Notes: generated by a model from the sequence alone, not told the origin. 64,000 bases of DNA from Rhodobacteraceae bacterium HLUCCO07 (GCA_001314705.1 LJSU01000019.1:124001-188000), one strand, 5' to 3'. Counted from the first letter of the stretch, positions 8,944-19,232 are shown. Program-made: numbers and translations.

Positions 8944-9258
8944 TCAACGCAAAAGCGCGGCCTGCACATCCTCGTCCCAGCCCAGGTACAGGCGGCCGCC
9001 AACCTCGATCAGCGGTCGTTTCATCACCGCAGGGTGCGCCGCGATCAGCGCACCGGGCGTGCCTTGCCGCTCGGCCTCGCTCAACCCGCGCCACGTCGTT
9101 GAGCGCCGATTGAGCAATTTTTCGCCGAACTGCTCCAGCGCGCGCGCCATCACCTCCTCCGGCACGCCCTCGGCCCGGATGTCGACCAGAACCGCACCAT
9201 CAAGCGATTTCAATGCCTTGCGGCAGGTATCGCAGGTTTTCAAACCATAGATCCGCAT
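8944..9258 (-). CDS. ArsC/Spx-family thioredoxin-fold protein
   Basis: A 104-residue protein of the arsenate reductase-like/Spx family. It begins [12 protein letters not shown] with a CxxC pair at Cys9 and Cys12, and ends with the family region [15 protein letters not shown]. It could be a glutaredoxin-like reductase or an ArsC relative; nothing arsenic-related is nearby. I prefer this start to the ATG 18 nt further upstream, because the family normally begins at this methionine and GGGGG lies just before it. Confidence 0.8.
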   Translation of the reverse strand: MRIYGLKTCDTCRKALKSLDGAVLVDIRAEGVPEEVMARALEQFGEKLLNRRSTTWRGLSEAERQGTPGALIAAHPAVMKRPLIEVGGRLYLGWDEDVQAALLR

Positions 9259-9467
9259 CACTGCCCCCGATTTCATCAGCCGCCTTCCTATCGCGGTTTT
9301 CGCCCCGGTTCATCCCCGTTTTTCTTGCTTTTTACAAAAGCAGTGCAATCATTCCTTGGGGGACGCTTGATGTCCGGCCTGCATCAGCCCGGTCAGATCA
9401 CGGGCCAACCCCGACAAGACCGGCCCGGCCCACGCCCGGCCAAAGACGACGTGAAAGGAGAAGCGGC
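9259..9467 (+). promoter_or_regulatory. Long leader/promoter region of the cold-shock gene
   Basis: A 209-bp gap before the cold-shock gene. It contains an A/T-rich stretch with GCTTTT/AAAAGC (9327-9332, 9336-9341) that probably belongs to the promoter area. That would leave a leader of about 100 nt, as is usual for cold-shock genes. I cannot place the -10 with confidence. Confidence 0.3.
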
Positions 9468-9674
9468 ATGCCGAATGGCACCGTGAAATGGTTCAACACC
9501 ACAAAAGGTTACGGCTTCATCGAACCCGAAGGCGGCGGCAAGGATGTGTTCGTGCATATATCCGCGGTCGAACGCTCCGGTTTGACCGGACTTGCCGACA
9601 ATCAGAAAGTCACCTTCGAACTGGTCGAGGGCCGCGACGGGCGACAGATGGCCGGGGATATAAAACCCGCCTGA
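9468..9674 (+). CDS. cspA: Cold-shock domain protein (CspA family)
   Basis: A 68-residue single cold-shock domain, an RNA/ssDNA-binding chaperone. RNP1 is KGYGFIEP and RNP2 is DVFVHISAV, both intact with the aromatic residues. It begins [10 protein letters not shown] like most alphaproteobacterial members. A strong AAAGGAG at 9454-9460 lies 7 nt before the ATG. Cold inducibility is inferred from the family and the long leader, not shown. Confidence 0.95.
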   Translation: MPNGTVKWFNTTKGYGFIEPEGGGKDVFVHISAVERSGLTGLADNQKVTFELVEGRDGRQMAGDIKPA

Positions 9675-9682
9675 CCCCCGCC

Positions 9683-9997
9683 TCAGCGCCGCTCGTCGCG
9701 TTTCCCGAACTCGCTTTCGAGCCTGCGCCGCAATGTCTCTGCCGCGGACTTGACCGTGGCACGAATATCCGTGCCCTGCTCCTGCACCGCATAGGGCCGC
9801 ATCCCCTCGGGCCGGGCCTCGACCGTGGCGTGGATGTCCTCGCCGCCCTTGGGCCCGTTCACATCCTTGAGATGCACCTCGACGCTGGTGATCCGCTTGG
9901 CCACGGGTTTGAGCGCGCTGGCAACAACCTCTTCGACCACTTCGGCCAGGCGTTCATCGCCCTGGATGTGGTTGTCGGTGTTGACCTGGATATGCAT
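9683..9997 (-). CDS. hpf: Ribosome hibernation promoting factor, short form
   Basis: A 104-residue HPF/RaiA-type protein that binds the 30S subunit and stops idle ribosomes from translating. The beta-alpha-beta-beta-beta-alpha pattern starts MHIQVNTDNHIQGDERLAEVVEE, with the conserved VEVHLKDVNGPKGG strand-turn. It is a short form without the long C-terminal dimerisation domain typical of alphaproteobacterial HPF, so the genome may have a second, long copy. AAAGGG just upstream supports this start over the ATG 15 nt earlier. It is convergent with cspA, only 8 nt apart. Confidence 0.85.
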   Translation of the reverse strand: MHIQVNTDNHIQGDERLAEVVEEVVASALKPVAKRITSVEVHLKDVNGPKGGEDIHATVEARPEGMRPYAVQEQGTDIRATVKSAAETLRRRLESEFGKRDERR

Positions 9998-10061
9998 GGG
10001 CTGCCCTTTCATTCAAGCGTTCATGCGGACCTAGCTAAGCGCGCCCATGCGCGGTTGCAAG

Positions 10062-10080
10062 GGGCCGGCGCGACCGGCCC
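10062..10080 (-). terminator. Hairpin after the small secreted protein gene
   Basis: GGGCCGG and CCGGCCC pair around CGCGA, 68 nt past the stop of the minus-strand gene that ends at 10148. No T-run is present. Confidence 0.4.
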
Positions 10081-10147
10081 GGCCAACCGTTTCGACCACG
10101 GCCGAGCCATGCCCGACCGCATTCGGTTTCCCCTGCGAACCTGTGCC

Positions 10148-10459
10148 TCAGCGGCTGACGCAGCCCTTCATGCCCTCGGCGCAATAGCGGTCGGCCACCC
10201 GGCGGGGATGGCGTGCCTGGCCCGCCTGTGCCGGATGCGCCATCGCCGCCTGGTAGGACATGCCATGGTTCGGGGTGCCGCAACTGATCACGCCGCCCGT
10301 CACGACCGGCCGAAGCCCTGCCGGGCAATGGTTCCGGGATGTCTCGTAGGCAAAGACCGGCATCGGCCCCTTGACCGGCGGCCCCTTGTAGGCATCCGAC
10401 GCAACCGCGGGCACGGCCCAAACCGCCAGCACCGCCCCGATGATGAAATTCCTTTTCAT
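10148..10459 (-). CDS. Small secreted protein of unknown function
   Basis: A 103-residue protein with a clear Sec signal peptide (MKRNFIIGAVLAVWAVPAVAS, cleaved near residue 21). The mature part has four cysteines, in NHCPAGL, VISCGTP, RYCAEG and KGCVSR, which could form two disulfides in the periplasm. I know no family for it. The ATG chosen gives the signal peptide directly; longer in-frame readings lose it. Confidence 0.65.
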   Translation of the reverse strand: MKRNFIIGAVLAVWAVPAVASDAYKGPPVKGPMPVFAYETSRNHCPAGLRPVVTGGVISCGTPNHGMSYQAAMAHPAQAGQARHPRRVADRYCAEGMKGCVSR

Positions 10460-10566
10460 GAAAGCCCCCCGTTGACTTGAAAATACCGGTGTCGAAAGGC
10501 TAGGTCGATTTCCCGCGCGGGTCAAATCCTTTGGACAGCCCAAGGCCGGCGCCCGGCCATCCCATC

Positions 10567-11475
10567 TCATCCCCTGAGCGCCGCCTCGAACTCGCGCCAT
10601 TCCCGCGCGCTCATGCCCGCGTTTTCCGCCGTGACCTCCTCGCCCGCCAGCATCCGTCGCAGGCAGTCCATCATCTGCGCCGAGAACGTGACCGCCCCCA
10701 TGCGGTAATCCTCGAACGCCTTCCATGCGAACGGCACCCAGTCGGCCACCACCTGGCAGATCGCGTCGGCATAGACCCGGATCTCGTATTGCGCATGGGC
10801 ATCGGCGCGCAGGCGCAGGAAATGCATGAGGTTGTGCAGATCCACCTTCCAATACCACTGGGTATAGATATTCGCGGGCAGGTTCATCCGCGCCAGTTCG
10901 CGCGCCAGCCCCGCCTGCCCTTCGTCGCTGATCATTTCCTCGTAATGATCATAGCACCGCGCCGCGTCCCCCTTGAGGATATCGAGAACCCGCGCTGCCT
11001 CCTCGTCCGAAAGCCCCCGGCCCCGGCCCTGGTTGTTGACCGAAGATTGCGCCGCCAGCGCCTCGCGCGCGGGGATATAGAACTCGCGGTCGAGGATCGA
11101 ATAGCGCGCCGAATACTCGTTCACATTCGCCGTGCGGTGCCGGATCCACTGCCGCGCCACGAAGACCGGCAGCTTCACATGCAGCTTGACCTCGCACATC
11201 TCGAACGGCGTCGAATGCCAGTGCCGCATCAGGTAACGAATGAGCCCCTCGTCATTCTGCACGCTCTTGGTGCCCCTGCCATAGGACACCCGCGCCGCCT
11301 GGCAGATCGCCGCGTCGTCGCCCATGTAGTCGATCACCCGCACGAACCCGTGATCCAGAACCGGGATCGCGGAATAGAGATGCTTTTCCATCCCCTCGCT
11401 CACGCTGCGCAGGGTCTGGCGCGGGCTGGCGCGCTGGTCGTCGATCTCGGCCTGCTGTTCGGGGGTCAGGGGCAT
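10567..11475 (-). CDS. thyX: FAD-dependent thymidylate synthase
   Basis: A 302-residue ThyX flavoenzyme that makes dTMP from dUMP using methylene-tetrahydrofolate and NAD(P)H. The signature RHRx7S is present as [11 protein letters not shown] from residue 112, and the substrate-binding HWHSTPFE precedes it. The length is typical of the longer alphaproteobacterial ThyX with an extended C-terminus. GAAGGAC lies before the chosen ATG; a reading 31 codons longer has no ribosome binding site. Confidence 0.96.
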   Translation of the reverse strand: MPLTPEQQAEIDDQRASPRQTLRSVSEGMEKHLYSAIPVLDHGFVRVIDYMGDDAAICQAARVSYGRGTKSVQNDEGLIRYLMRHWHSTPFEMCEVKLHVKLPVFVARQWIRHRTANVNEYSARYSILDREFYIPAREALAAQSSVNNQGRGRGLSDEEAARVLDILKGDAARCYDHYEEMISDEGQAGLARELARMNLPANIYTQWYWKVDLHNLMHFLRLRADAHAQYEIRVYADAICQVVADWVPFAWKAFEDYRMGAVTFSAQMMDCLRRMLAGEEVTAENAGMSAREWREFEAALRG

Positions 11476-11725
11476 CCGCTTGGTCCTTCGGGTCAGAATC
11501 GCTTTGTCCTTACCATATATTGAGATTGCCCAAGGCGGAAACACAAGGCGAGCGGGTCGCCTTTGCAACGCCCGCGCGAAAACCGCGGGCGCGCGGACCT
11601 GCCTTGATTGACTTTTGCATATTCCAGCGCAAGAGTTTCAGGAAACGCGGCGCTCCTTCCCGGCATTTCTCGGAACGGGGCGACAAGAAAAATGATCGTG
11701 GCAGATAAAAAAGGCAGCTATCGGG

Positions 11726-12850
11726 ATGGTGAAACAGCTTCTTTCAGTGTCGGCGCTTTGCTTGCTCGTGGCATGCGGCAACAGTTCGAACCCCTTCATG
11801 GATGACGAAACCGACGACGGCGATCCCGCTGGCGAGAACGGCGGGGAGACCGACGGCGACACCGGCGACCCGATCGAGTCGGACGGCCGCCTGCCCCCGG
11901 GCACGACCGATCCGACACCCGACACCAGCATCTACCGCAGCGAAGCGCGGGTCACGGATGCGGACGACCCCAACTATGGCAACGGCTTCGCCAATGACAT
12001 CACCTATGACGGAGAAAACGACACCTTCTATGTCGATGGCCTCGCCTTCGACGGAACCCAGCCCGATGGCGTCGCATACAGCCGCGCTGCCGGCAACCTT
12101 GGCAGCCACGCGGCTTACGAAGCGCCCACATTCGTGCCCGACGACGTGACCGGCACACCGATCCGGCAATTCACCCACCGTGCCGTCTATGGCGTCAGCC
12201 CCTCGGGCCTGTCCGAATTTGCCGTCGTGCGCACCGGCAATTACGCCAATTACGGCTTCGGCGGCTTCATCTACCAGCGCAATCAGCTCGACGACGACCC
12301 GACAGCCGACGATCTCGTGCTTCCCCCGGAACGCCCCGAAGGTGAGGCCACCTATTCCGGCGATTACGCGGGCTTGCGCGATTTCGAAGGGCGTGGCGGT
12401 CTCGAACTCGTGCGCGCACGGGCCGAGGTCGATATCGACATCGGCGCCTTCGAAGGCAACTGCACCGGCACCAATTGCGAACACGCGATCCGCGGCTATA
12501 TCTTCGACCGTGAAATCCTCGACCTGAACGGCAACGATATCTCCGCCGACTACCTCGCGGCCTTGAACGAGGACCTCCCCGACGGCACCCCACCCGCCCC
12601 TGAGATTCCGACCATCACCTTCCGCGTCGGGCCGGGTGTCATGGACGAAAACGGCGAGGCCACGGGCGGGGCCTACACCAACGATCCCGAGGGAGAGGAG
12701 CTCGACGAGGGCAACTACTACCTGCTCCTGTCCGGCGATCACACCACCGATGACGGCGAGATCGTCGGCATGGTCGTGGTCGAGGGCGACGATCCGCGTT
12801 TTGATAACGTGACGGTGCGCGAAACCGGTGGCTTCATCGCCACCCGCTGA
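11726..12850 (+). CDS. Putative Slam-dependent surface lipoprotein
   Basis: A 374-residue lipoprotein: signal peptide with lipobox LVAC, lipidated Cys17, then an acidic Gly/Asp/Glu linker (about 25-70). The rest looks beta-rich and includes GEATYSGDYAG, VDIDIGAF and IRGYIFDREI, the pattern of the C-terminal eight-strand barrel of transferrin-binding-protein-B-like substrates of Slam. The next gene, 13 nt on, is Slam-like, which strongly supports surface exposure. The ligand is unknown; haem, iron carriers or other nutrients are possible. An in-frame GTG at 11729 is an alternative start. Confidence 0.7.
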   Translation: MVKQLLSVSALCLLVACGNSSNPFMDDETDDGDPAGENGGETDGDTGDPIESDGRLPPGTTDPTPDTSIYRSEARVTDADDPNYGNGFANDITYDGENDTFYVDGLAFDGTQPDGVAYSRAAGNLGSHAAYEAPTFVPDDVTGTPIRQFTHRAVYGVSPSGLSEFAVVRTGNYANYGFGGFIYQRNQLDDDPTADDLVLPPERPEGEATYSGDYAGLRDFEGRGGLELVRARAEVDIDIGAFEGNCTGTNCEHAIRGYIFDREILDLNGNDISADYLAALNEDLPDGTPPAPEIPTITFRVGPGVMDENGEATGGAYTNDPEGEELDEGNYYLLLSGDHTTDDGEIVGMVVVEGDDPRFDNVTVRETGGFIATR

Positions 12851-12863
12851 CGCTGGGGGATCC

Positions 12864-14219
12864 ATGCGGCGTATCCTGCGGCTGGCCCTGATGCTTGGCC
12901 TGATCTGGTCGCCCGTCGCCCGGGCCGATGATCGGGTGGCGCTCGACCCCGACGACATGCGTCTTGCCGCCATCGTCGCGATCGAGGCGGGCGACACCGC
13001 CCGCGCCCGTGCCCTCACCGACGCGCTTCTCGCCCGCGATCCCGGCGATATCCAGGCCCGGCTACTGGCCGCGCGCGCCCATCGCGACGCCGGGCTGCTC
13101 GACGAGGCCCAGGGTCATGCCCGCCACGCGTGGTCCATCGCCGAAACGCCCCGCGAACGCCACGCCGCGTCCCTTGCGATGGCCCAGGCGCTGTCCTCGG
13201 CCGAAAGACGCACCCGCGCGCAGTTCTGGCTGCGCCGCGCCGCGCACCACGCCCCCGATGAGCGGCTCCGCCAGGCGGCGGTGCGCGATTTTCGCTATGT
13301 GCGCAAACGCAACCCGCTCTCGGTGCAGCTTCGTTTCGGCATCACGCCCAAATCCAACGTCAACAACGGCAGCGCCAATTCCACGATCGACCTCTTCGGC
13401 CTGCCCGATGTCAACCTCTCGGGCGCGGCGCGCGCGCTTTCGGGCCTCGAATTCATGGGCGGTGCCGCGCTGCGCTACCGGGTGGCCGAAAGCGCGGAGC
13501 GCGCCACCGACCTCACCTTCAGGGCCCAACGCCGCGACTACCGCCTCTCGTCCGAGGCACGGGCCATCGCCCCCACCGCCAAGGGCAGCGATTTCGCCTT
13601 TTCCGCCGTGTCCGCCGGCGTCACGCAACGCTTCATGCAACTCGATACGCGGCGCGAAACCACGCTCTCGGGCGAGTTGGGCAAGACATGGTATGGCGGC
13701 GACCCCTATTCCGATTTCGCGCGGCTCTCGGTCGGGCATACCATGCCGCTCTCGCGGGTGTCGCGGCTCGAGGTCAAGCTCACGGGCGAACGCACCCGCG
13801 GCCCCGCCGCCCCCCATGCCGATCTCCTGCGCGCGCGGGCCAGCTATGCGCGGGTGCTTTCCAACCGTGGCCAGGTCGGGTTCAGCCTGCAACTGACCCG
13901 CAGCACCGCCTCCAACGCCTCGGCCGATTTCTCCGAGGTCGCCACCCGGCTGAGCTATGCACCCCCGGAGCCGATCCTCGGCATGGACACCAGTTTCGGC
14001 CTTGGCCTGCGCGCGCGCGATTACCCGGCGACGCCCTACCGCGCCGGGGCGCGCCACGACCGCGAGGCATCGCTCGACATGACCCTCGGCTTCGACAAGG
14101 TGGAGTATCTGGGCTTCACCCCGACCCTCACCCTCAGCGCCAGCCGCACCGACTCGAATGTGGGCCTTTTCGATGTCGAGAACCTGGGCATGGCGCTCGG
14201 TCTGCGGTCGGCCTTCTGA
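12864..14219 (+). CDS. Slam-like outer-membrane lipoprotein translocator (DUF560)
   Basis: A 451-residue protein with a signal peptide (cleaved after VARA), an N-terminal helical TPR-like part (about 25-155) and a C-terminal outer-membrane beta-barrel ending in Phe (GLRSAF). The junction NPLSVQLRFGITPKSN-VNNGSAN is the Slam/DUF560 hallmark at the start of the barrel. Slam proteins move lipoproteins across the outer membrane to the cell surface. GGGGGA lies just upstream, and the adjacent lipoprotein is the obvious substrate. Its assignment rests on domain order and this motif. Confidence 0.78.
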   Translation: MRRILRLALMLGLIWSPVARADDRVALDPDDMRLAAIVAIEAGDTARARALTDALLARDPGDIQARLLAARAHRDAGLLDEAQGHARHAWSIAETPRERHAASLAMAQALSSAERRTRAQFWLRRAAHHAPDERLRQAAVRDFRYVRKRNPLSVQLRFGITPKSNVNNGSANSTIDLFGLPDVNLSGAARALSGLEFMGGAALRYRVAESAERATDLTFRAQRRDYRLSSEARAIAPTAKGSDFAFSAVSAGVTQRFMQLDTRRETTLSGELGKTWYGGDPYSDFARLSVGHTMPLSRVSRLEVKLTGERTRGPAAPHADLLRARASYARVLSNRGQVGFSLQLTRSTASNASADFSEVATRLSYAPPEPILGMDTSFGLGLRARDYPATPYRAGARHDREASLDMTLGFDKVEYLGFTPTLTLSASRTDSNVGLFDVENLGMALGLRSAF

Positions 14220-14282
14220 TCCCCCCTCGACACTGCCGATGCGGGCGTTATCCTGCGCCGCGATGCAGTGAAGGGGAAAGAC

Positions 14283-14711
14283 ATGCACTTGAAATATCTC
14301 CACACCATGGTCCGGGTAAAGGATCTCGACGCCTCCATCGCGTTCTACGAGCTCCTGGGCCTCGAGAAGACCCGCCATTACGACAGCGAAGAGGGCCGTT
14401 TCTCGCTGATCTTCATGGCCCCCCCGGGACAGCCCGAATGCCCGGTCGAACTGACCTACAACTGGGACGGCGACGAGGGCCTGCCCTCCGACAGCCGCCA
14501 TTTCGGGCATCTCGCCTACGAGGTCGGCAACATCTACGAGATGTGCCAGCACCTGATGGACAACGGCGTGGTGATCAACCGCCCGCCCCGCGACGGGCGC
14601 ATGGCCTTTGTGCGCAGCCCCGACAACATCTCGATCGAGCTCTTGCAGCAGGGCGATCCCCTGCCACCGGCCGAACCGTGGCTCAGCATGGAGAACACCG
14701 GCCACTGGTAG
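14283..14711 (+). CDS. gloA: Lactoylglutathione lyase (glyoxalase I)
   Basis: A 142-residue glyoxalase/VOC protein that converts the methylglyoxal-glutathione adduct to lactoylglutathione. The N-terminal MHLKYLHTMVRV contains the first metal His, and PVELTYN, FGHLAYEV and ISIELLQ hold the remaining Glu/His/Glu ligands. AAGGGGAAA at 14271-14279 supports the ATG at 14283 over a GTG at 14268. Confidence 0.92.
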   Translation: MHLKYLHTMVRVKDLDASIAFYELLGLEKTRHYDSEEGRFSLIFMAPPGQPECPVELTYNWDGDEGLPSDSRHFGHLAYEVGNIYEMCQHLMDNGVVINRPPRDGRMAFVRSPDNISIELLQQGDPLPPAEPWLSMENTGHW

Positions 14712-14725
14712 GCCGCCGATCACAC

Positions 14726-14748
14726 CGGGCGGCCACGCGCGCCGCCCG
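14726..14748. terminator. Bidirectional hairpin between gloA and ldtR
   Basis: CGGGCGGC and GCCGCCCG pair over a 7-nt loop in the 39-bp gap between two convergent genes, and can serve both strands. Confidence 0.55.
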
Positions 14749-14750
14749 AC

Positions 14751-15248
14751 TCAATATATATAGCGGATCTGGTCGGCCCAATAGCGTTCGATCCGCTTGA
14801 GCGCGCGGGTGATATCCTCGATCCCCTGCGCGTCGATCACGCCCCTGGAGGTCAGACCCTCGGCATGGCGCGCGAAGAGCGCACCCACCATGTCACGGAT
14901 CTCGCGGCCCTTGTGGGTCAGCCGCACCCGGACCGAGCGACGGTCGATCTCGCAGCGCTGATGGTGCATGTATCCCATCTCGACCAGCTTCTTGAGGTTG
15001 TAGGACACGTTCGACCCCTGGTAATAGCCGCGCGACTTGAGTTCGCCCGCCGTCACCTCGTTGTCGCCGATGTTGAACAGCAAAAGCCCCTGCACCGCGT
15101 TGATGTCCAGAACGCCCAGCCGCTCGAACTCGTCCTTGATCACGTCGAGCAGCAACCGGTGCAATCGCTCGACAAGCGCAAGCGCGTCGAGATAGCCACT
15201 CATGAAACCGGGGCCGGCCTCCTTGGTCATCGGCATGTGCATACTCAT
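14751..15248 (-). CDS. ldtR: MarR-family regulator, LdtR type
   Basis: A 165-residue winged-helix regulator. The block RLHRLLLDVIKDEF, DINAVQGLLLFNIGD, SRGYYQGSNVSYNLKKLV and CEIDRRSVRVRLT matches what I know of LdtR, the alphaproteobacterial MarR protein that controls an L,D-transpeptidase gene and stress tolerance. No such target gene is in this window. GGAG lies 6 nt before the chosen ATG; the next ATG upstream adds four residues. Confidence 0.82.
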   Translation of the reverse strand: MSMHMPMTKEAGPGFMSGYLDALALVERLHRLLLDVIKDEFERLGVLDINAVQGLLLFNIGDNEVTAGELKSRGYYQGSNVSYNLKKLVEMGYMHHQRCEIDRRSVRVRLTHKGREIRDMVGALFARHAEGLTSRGVIDAQGIEDITRALKRIERYWADQIRYIY

Positions 15249-15374
15249 TCTCGTCTCCATCCAAACCGCCTGGAGAGCGAGATTGAGATAAAAAGCCGAA
15301 AAATCCGTTAAATCGTGATCATGCCACGACGCGCGCCGCGCATCCCGAAGCAGACATTTTGAGCCAAAAGCCGA

Positions 15375-15635
15375 TCAACCGCGACCGATCTCGGCCGAGA
15401 TCGCCTCGATCAGGCCACGCAGATGCGCAGGCGGCACGGCCTGCCCGCTCACCCATTGGTAGAGATCCTGGTCGTTCTCGTTCAAGAGCCCGTCATAGGC
15501 ATCGAGCGCCGCCTCGTCCATCGCATCGAGCCGCGCCTCGGCAAAACGCATCAGGATCAGGTCCATCTCCTTGATGCCGCGCCGCATCGAACGCATCTTC
15601 ATGCGCTTCAACCGCGCCTCGCGCGCCTCAGCCAA
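15375..15635 (-). CDS. sdhE: FAD assembly factor SdhE
   Basis: An 86-residue helical protein of the SdhE/SDH5/YgfY family, which promotes covalent flavinylation of succinate dehydrogenase subunit A. The diagnostic RGxxE motif is RGIKE at residues 19-23, and NDQDLYQWV is the second conserved block. It starts inside the end of the XRE regulator gene (8-bp overlap), so the two are translated in series. No sdh genes are in the window. Confidence 0.88.
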   Translation of the reverse strand: MAEAREARLKRMKMRSMRRGIKEMDLILMRFAEARLDAMDEAALDAYDGLLNENDQDLYQWVSGQAVPPAHLRGLIEAISAEIGRG

Positions 15636-16032
15636 GCTGCCCCTCCCGCGCCAGGCCCCGCAGGCGTTTTTCCAGTGAGCCCAGGCGGTTCGCCGTCCGG
15701 TTGGCCCGCGCCTTCAACTCGCGCAGCTCGGCCAGGATCTGGCCCAGCTCGTCATTGATCGGCTGCACGTCCTCGGGCGCGTCGATACCATCGCCGCTGC
15801 CGTCCAGCAGCCAGGTAAGCGAGACGTTGAGAACCCCGGCCAGCATCTGCAACTTGTTCGCGCGCGGCTCGTTGATGTCGTTTTCCCAGTCCTGAAGCGT
15901 CACCAGCTTCACGCCCAGCCGCTTGGCCAGTTGCTTCTGCGTCATGGCCGCCGCCTCGCGCGCGCCCGCGACGCGATCGCCAAAGGTCGCCGTTTCCGGG
16001 TCGAACCAGCCCTCGGCCAGAGTGTCGCTCAT
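15628..16032 (-). CDS. XRE-family transcriptional regulator
   Basis: A 134-residue protein with an N-terminal Cro/CI-type helix-turn-helix (about residues 18-72: REAAAMTQKQLAKRLGV, TLQDWENDINEPRANKL) and a Leu/Arg/Glu-rich C-terminal helix likely to be a coiled coil. It may read a metabolic signal for respiration, since it is fused in expression to sdhE, but this is inference. AAAGGA precedes the ATG. It is divergent from aatA with 87 bp between. Confidence 0.85.
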   Translation of the reverse strand: MSDTLAEGWFDPETATFGDRVAGAREAAAMTQKQLAKRLGVKLVTLQDWENDINEPRANKLQMLAGVLNVSLTWLLDGSGDGIDAPEDVQPINDELGQILAELRELKARANRTANRLGSLEKRLRGLAREGQLG

Positions 16033-16089
16033 CTTCGATCCTTTCTCTTCCCGCTTGAAGGGGGTGCCGTGGCAACTTATGACAGGTGA

Positions 16090-17322
<1,233 letters not shown>

Positions 17323-17345
17323 CGACCTGTGGTAACGGATAAGGC

Positions 17346-17747
17346 ATGAGCGGCGAACTTCCAGATTACTACTTCCGGGTGCGCGAAAACGGCGCCTTCG
17401 TGTTCCGCGTGGACACCGAGAACCGCCAGCGCCGGATCGAGATGGACCAGATCGCCGTCGTCAACATCCGCAACGGCGAGGTCAAGCCGCATGGCAGCCG
17501 CGAGCTTTCGGAGCGCGACATCGAGGCGATCCGCGACTGGATGCAGGCGCGGATGCAGACCCTTGCCGCACGCGACATCGACGACATCCACCGCGCGGTG
17601 GATCACCTCAACCTCACCACCCACTGGGCCCAGTCCCGCGCCACCGATGCCCAGCTCGAAGAGGTGACCGATGCGCTCCTGCTGGCAATGCACGACCTGC
17701 GCACGGTGCTGGTGCGCAAGAAGGCCGACCGGCTGATGAAGGACTGA
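17346..17747 (+). CDS. Conserved hypothetical protein
   Basis: A 133-residue soluble protein with no recognised domain. Residues 1-45 look beta-rich (PDYYFRVRENGAFVFRVDTENRQRRIEM); the rest is helical and charged. It lies 23 nt downstream of aatA on the same strand with AAGG near its ATG, so it is probably co-transcribed. No function is proposed. Confidence 0.72.
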   Translation: MSGELPDYYFRVRENGAFVFRVDTENRQRRIEMDQIAVVNIRNGEVKPHGSRELSERDIEAIRDWMQARMQTLAARDIDDIHRAVDHLNLTTHWAQSRATDAQLEEVTDALLLAMHDLRTVLVRKKADRLMKD

Positions 17748-17783
17748 CGCTCAATGCCGCGCCCGGGGCGATGTTGTGCAGTT

Positions 17784-17808
17784 GAGTATTTTTTCCAAGA
17801 AAGAGCAG
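17784..17808 (-). repeat. Dispersed 3' motif, class A copy 1
   Basis: On the minus strand it contains CTTTCTTGGAAAAAATACTC preceded by CTGCT. All 25 bases equal the copy at 61059. It lies 18 nt past the MATE gene stop, in line with that gene. Confidence 0.85.
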
Positions 17809-17826
17809 GCAGGGCGGGCTGCCGGT

Positions 17827-19179
17827 TCAGACCACGCGCGCCATCGAGACCGCGAAAAAGCGCCAGGTCAGAAGCCCCGCCGCCACCGCCAGCCCCGTCG
17901 CAAGACCGAGCCAGACGCCGACGCCGCCAAGGTCCAGCATGAAACCCAACCCATAGCTTGCCGGAACGCCCACGACCCAGTAGGCCAATACCGCGATCAG
18001 CATCGGCACCTTGGTGTCCTGCGCGCCGCGCAGCAGGCCCAGCGCCATCACCTGCGCCGCGTCGACCAGCTGGAACAGTGCCGCCGCCGCCATCAGCACC
18101 ACCCCGATCGCGAGAACCGCCTCGCGTTGCGGATCGTTCGGGTCGAGAAACAGCCCCACCATCGGGCCGGGCACCGTCAGGAACAGCACCACCGATATCA
18201 GCGCCGCCACCATCGACAGGGCCAGCACGACGATCGCCCCGCGCTTGAGCCCCTCGGCATCGCGCCGCCCGATCGCCCGCCCCACCCGCACCGTCGCCGC
18301 ACTCGACAGGCCCAGATGCACCATGAACACCAGCGACGAGATGTTGAGCGCGATCCCGTGCGCCGCCAGCGGCACCTTGCCCAGCCATCCCATCATCACC
18401 GAGCTGGCCGCGAAGAGGCTCACCTCGGCCAGAAGCGTCAGCCCGATCGGCAGCCCCACGCGCACCACCTGCCAGAGCGCCTCCCAATCCGGCCGCCAGA
18501 ACCGCAGGAAGAGCGTGTGTTCGGGCGCCCGGATCAGGATATAGCCCATCAGCGCCCCCAGAAGCACCGTCTGCACCACGACCGAGGCAATGGCGGCCCC
18601 CCGGATGCCCAGTTCCGGCGCGCCCCAGTTGCCGAAGATCAGCGCGTAGTTCACCACCACGTTGGCCAGTGCCGCCGCAACCGTCCCCCACAGCACGATG
18701 CCGGTATGTTCACGCGCCGAAAGGTAACTCTTGAGCACCATCCCCGCCAGCGCCGGCAGGATCCCCCAGCCCGCGATGTTGAGGTATTGCGCGGCCAGTT
18801 CGGCCACGTCCGCCTCCTGCCCCATCACGGCCAGGATGGGCCGGGCGAAAATGAAGATCGGCATCGCCGCCAGCCCGAACCCCAGCGAGGCCCAAAGCCC
18901 CATCCGCGTGACGCGCCGCACCTGCACCGTGTCGCCCTCGGCCTCGGCCGAGGCCACGGCCGGCATCACCGCCAGCGCGAAGCCCGAGCCGAAGAGGAAC
19001 AGCACGATGAACACCATGCCGCCCAGCACGTTTCCCGCGAGCGCCCCCACGTCGTACCAGCCAAGCATGAGCGTATCGGTCAGCGTCACCGCGTATTGCG
19101 CGACGTTCCCGCCGATCAGCGGCAGGCCGAGGGTCAGCGCCGAACGGGCATGTTCGCGATATGTGACGGGGTGGCTCAT
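17827..19179 (-). CDS. MATE-family multidrug/sodium antiporter
   Basis: A 450-residue inner-membrane transporter of the NorM branch of the MATE family, with about 12 hydrophobic helices in two similar halves. Recognisable parts are the first helix region LTLGLPLIGGNVAQYAVTLTDTLMLG and HGIALNISSLVFMVHLGLSSAATVRVG at the start of the second half. It is likely to export cationic or drug-like compounds in exchange for Na+ or H+. Substrate cannot be read from sequence. Confidence 0.9.
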   Translation of the reverse strand: MSHPVTYREHARSALTLGLPLIGGNVAQYAVTLTDTLMLGWYDVGALAGNVLGGMVFIVLFLFGSGFALAVMPAVASAEAEGDTVQVRRVTRMGLWASLGFGLAAMPIFIFARPILAVMGQEADVAELAAQYLNIAGWGILPALAGMVLKSYLSAREHTGIVLWGTVAAALANVVVNYALIFGNWGAPELGIRGAAIASVVVQTVLLGALMGYILIRAPEHTLFLRFWRPDWEALWQVVRVGLPIGLTLLAEVSLFAASSVMMGWLGKVPLAAHGIALNISSLVFMVHLGLSSAATVRVGRAIGRRDAEGLKRGAIVVLALSMVAALISVVLFLTVPGPMVGLFLDPNDPQREAVLAIGVVLMAAAALFQLVDAAQVMALGLLRGAQDTKVPMLIAVLAYWVVGVPASYGLGFMLDLGGVGVWLGLATGLAVAAGLLTWRFFAVSMARVV

Positions 19180-19232
19180 GCCTTCCCATTACGCCGGACC
19201 CCGCATGGCGGCAAGGCCCGGTGTTTCAGGCG

